A stretch of DNA of 64,000 bases, taken from Warburgia ugandensis (Eukaryota > Streptophyta > Magnoliopsida > Canellales > Canellaceae). A program made the translations under genes and the position numbers. The notes below the pieces were generated by a model. The model ran no database searches. It was not told the DNA's origin and was given only the letters and a program-made list of their open reading frames with translations. Below, piece by piece: positions 63,090-64,000 of this stretch (position 1 is its first letter; each line of letters opens with the position of its first letter). Location of the stretch: contig CP141137.1 in the NCBI GenBank assembly GCA_035236585.1, forward strand, positions 44,414,057 through 44,478,056. Direction: 5' to 3'.

Positions 63090-64000
63090 CTGCATTACAT
63101 AATAAGAAAAAGTCAAAATTTCCAGTTGCAGTGCTTGAAGCAGAACAGAATGCAATACAGTTTGCTACCTTTAATGGAAAAAGTTGAAAATTGACCATTT
63201 AAAAAAAAAGAGCCCAGCATATATAATAAGCAACACATATCAATATATTCAAAACCAATAGTGTTTGGTATATCAGTTATGAAGTATCTATGAAATAAGT
63301 TCTGAAAACGTGTGCTCTGGTATAAGAAATGGATGCTAACAAGAAAATAATGTATATCCATACATTCTCATAGAAGAAGATCAAGTTAGTTCATTCTGAA
63401 GCTTCAAGCAGCAAAGGTTAATTCTTGACATGGTAATGGTAGGCCATTCCTTAAAAACTGGCATGTTAATGATAGCAGAGTCATCTAGTTAGCTAAGCAG
63501 TCTATATTTTGTTAGCTAACGGATCTTTATAGATCAGTCGTTTTGTTAATTTATACAAACATGCTTAAAGGTAATATGCTTTTCCTACAAATATTCCAAC
63601 AGTTCAATGATAAAATGGTTACAACCTATCTTCAAAGGCTTCTTGTTTTCTTGTTTTGACCATCTCACTATGATTTCCAAGTCCCCTTTCACCAAAATCT
63701 CCACTTAAATTTCTTAGCCAAGATATGGAGATTGGATAACAATGTCCTAGCTTCCGTGTCAAGGAAATCTCTGATGCCCTTGGGACTACAAAAAGAACCT
63801 TAAAATCTGTCTAAAGCTACATTAAAAGCTCCTAAAACATCCAGCTGCCCAAGATTCCAAAATGAGCAATCATCACAGTTCTGGCTGACGGTACCCAATG
63901 GATGCAGAACTCATTTGGTTCCTCTTTTCTTATGTGTTAATCTTTCTCTGATAAGCTCCCTCCATTTCTTCCTAAAGACACTCTGGCATATGAACCCGTG
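63090..64000 (-). other. Upstream of the first recognised beta-barrel exon
   Basis: It should hold a 5' UTR intron, a short first exon or the promoter of the minus-strand gene. I cannot place any of these with confidence. Confidence 0.4.

Overview
The window is nuclear DNA from a flowering plant. The evidence is GT-AG split genes with plant-type products, several Au-type SINEs, an RTE-clade LINE, and Ty3/gypsy LTR retrotransposons primed by initiator tRNA-Met. The species cannot be named from the sequence. Most short open frames are chance frames in introns, LTRs and GA/CT-rich repeats. Only two host protein genes can be supported. Both are on the minus strand and both run to or past a window edge.

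Left (1-9.2 kb): the first six coding exons of RRP40, an RNA-exosome subunit. Its start codon is at 9090-9088, a telo-box lies in its 5' leader or promoter, and its 3' part is beyond the left edge. Exon and intron phases join without a break.

Middle (9.9-42 kb): a stack of mobile elements. In order it holds an Au SINE; a minus-strand Athila/Tat-like LTR whose end carries the complement of almost a whole tRNA-Asp; a small fold-back; and a rearranged SINE piece. Next comes an old gypsy element, A (13.3-35.6 kb), whose 3' LTR was hit by a younger gypsy element, B (23.5-34.2 kb, exact 5-bp target duplication). A third related remnant, C (35.6-41.9 kb), abuts A directly. All the LTR elements are broken fossils. 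A 400-bp fold-back MITE follows at 42.2-42.6 kb.

Right (44.3-63.1 kb and beyond): a 13-exon gene for a plant outer-membrane beta-barrel protein, tentatively OM47-like. The exons join into a 403-codon frame. Its introns hold many Au SINEs and, in one 10-kb intron, a third-kind gypsy remnant (D, 51.5-59.6 kb) that itself contains an RTE LINE (54.6-57.9 kb) and a SINE.

The two host genes have no evident functional link. The main interest is structural: the tRNA-Asp readthrough fossil, the fold-back MITE, a SINE inside one copy of a local duplication with its empty site 200 bp away, and a duplication that copied an LTR end together with intron DNA. I found no operon, CRISPR array or phage-like system, as expected for plant DNA.
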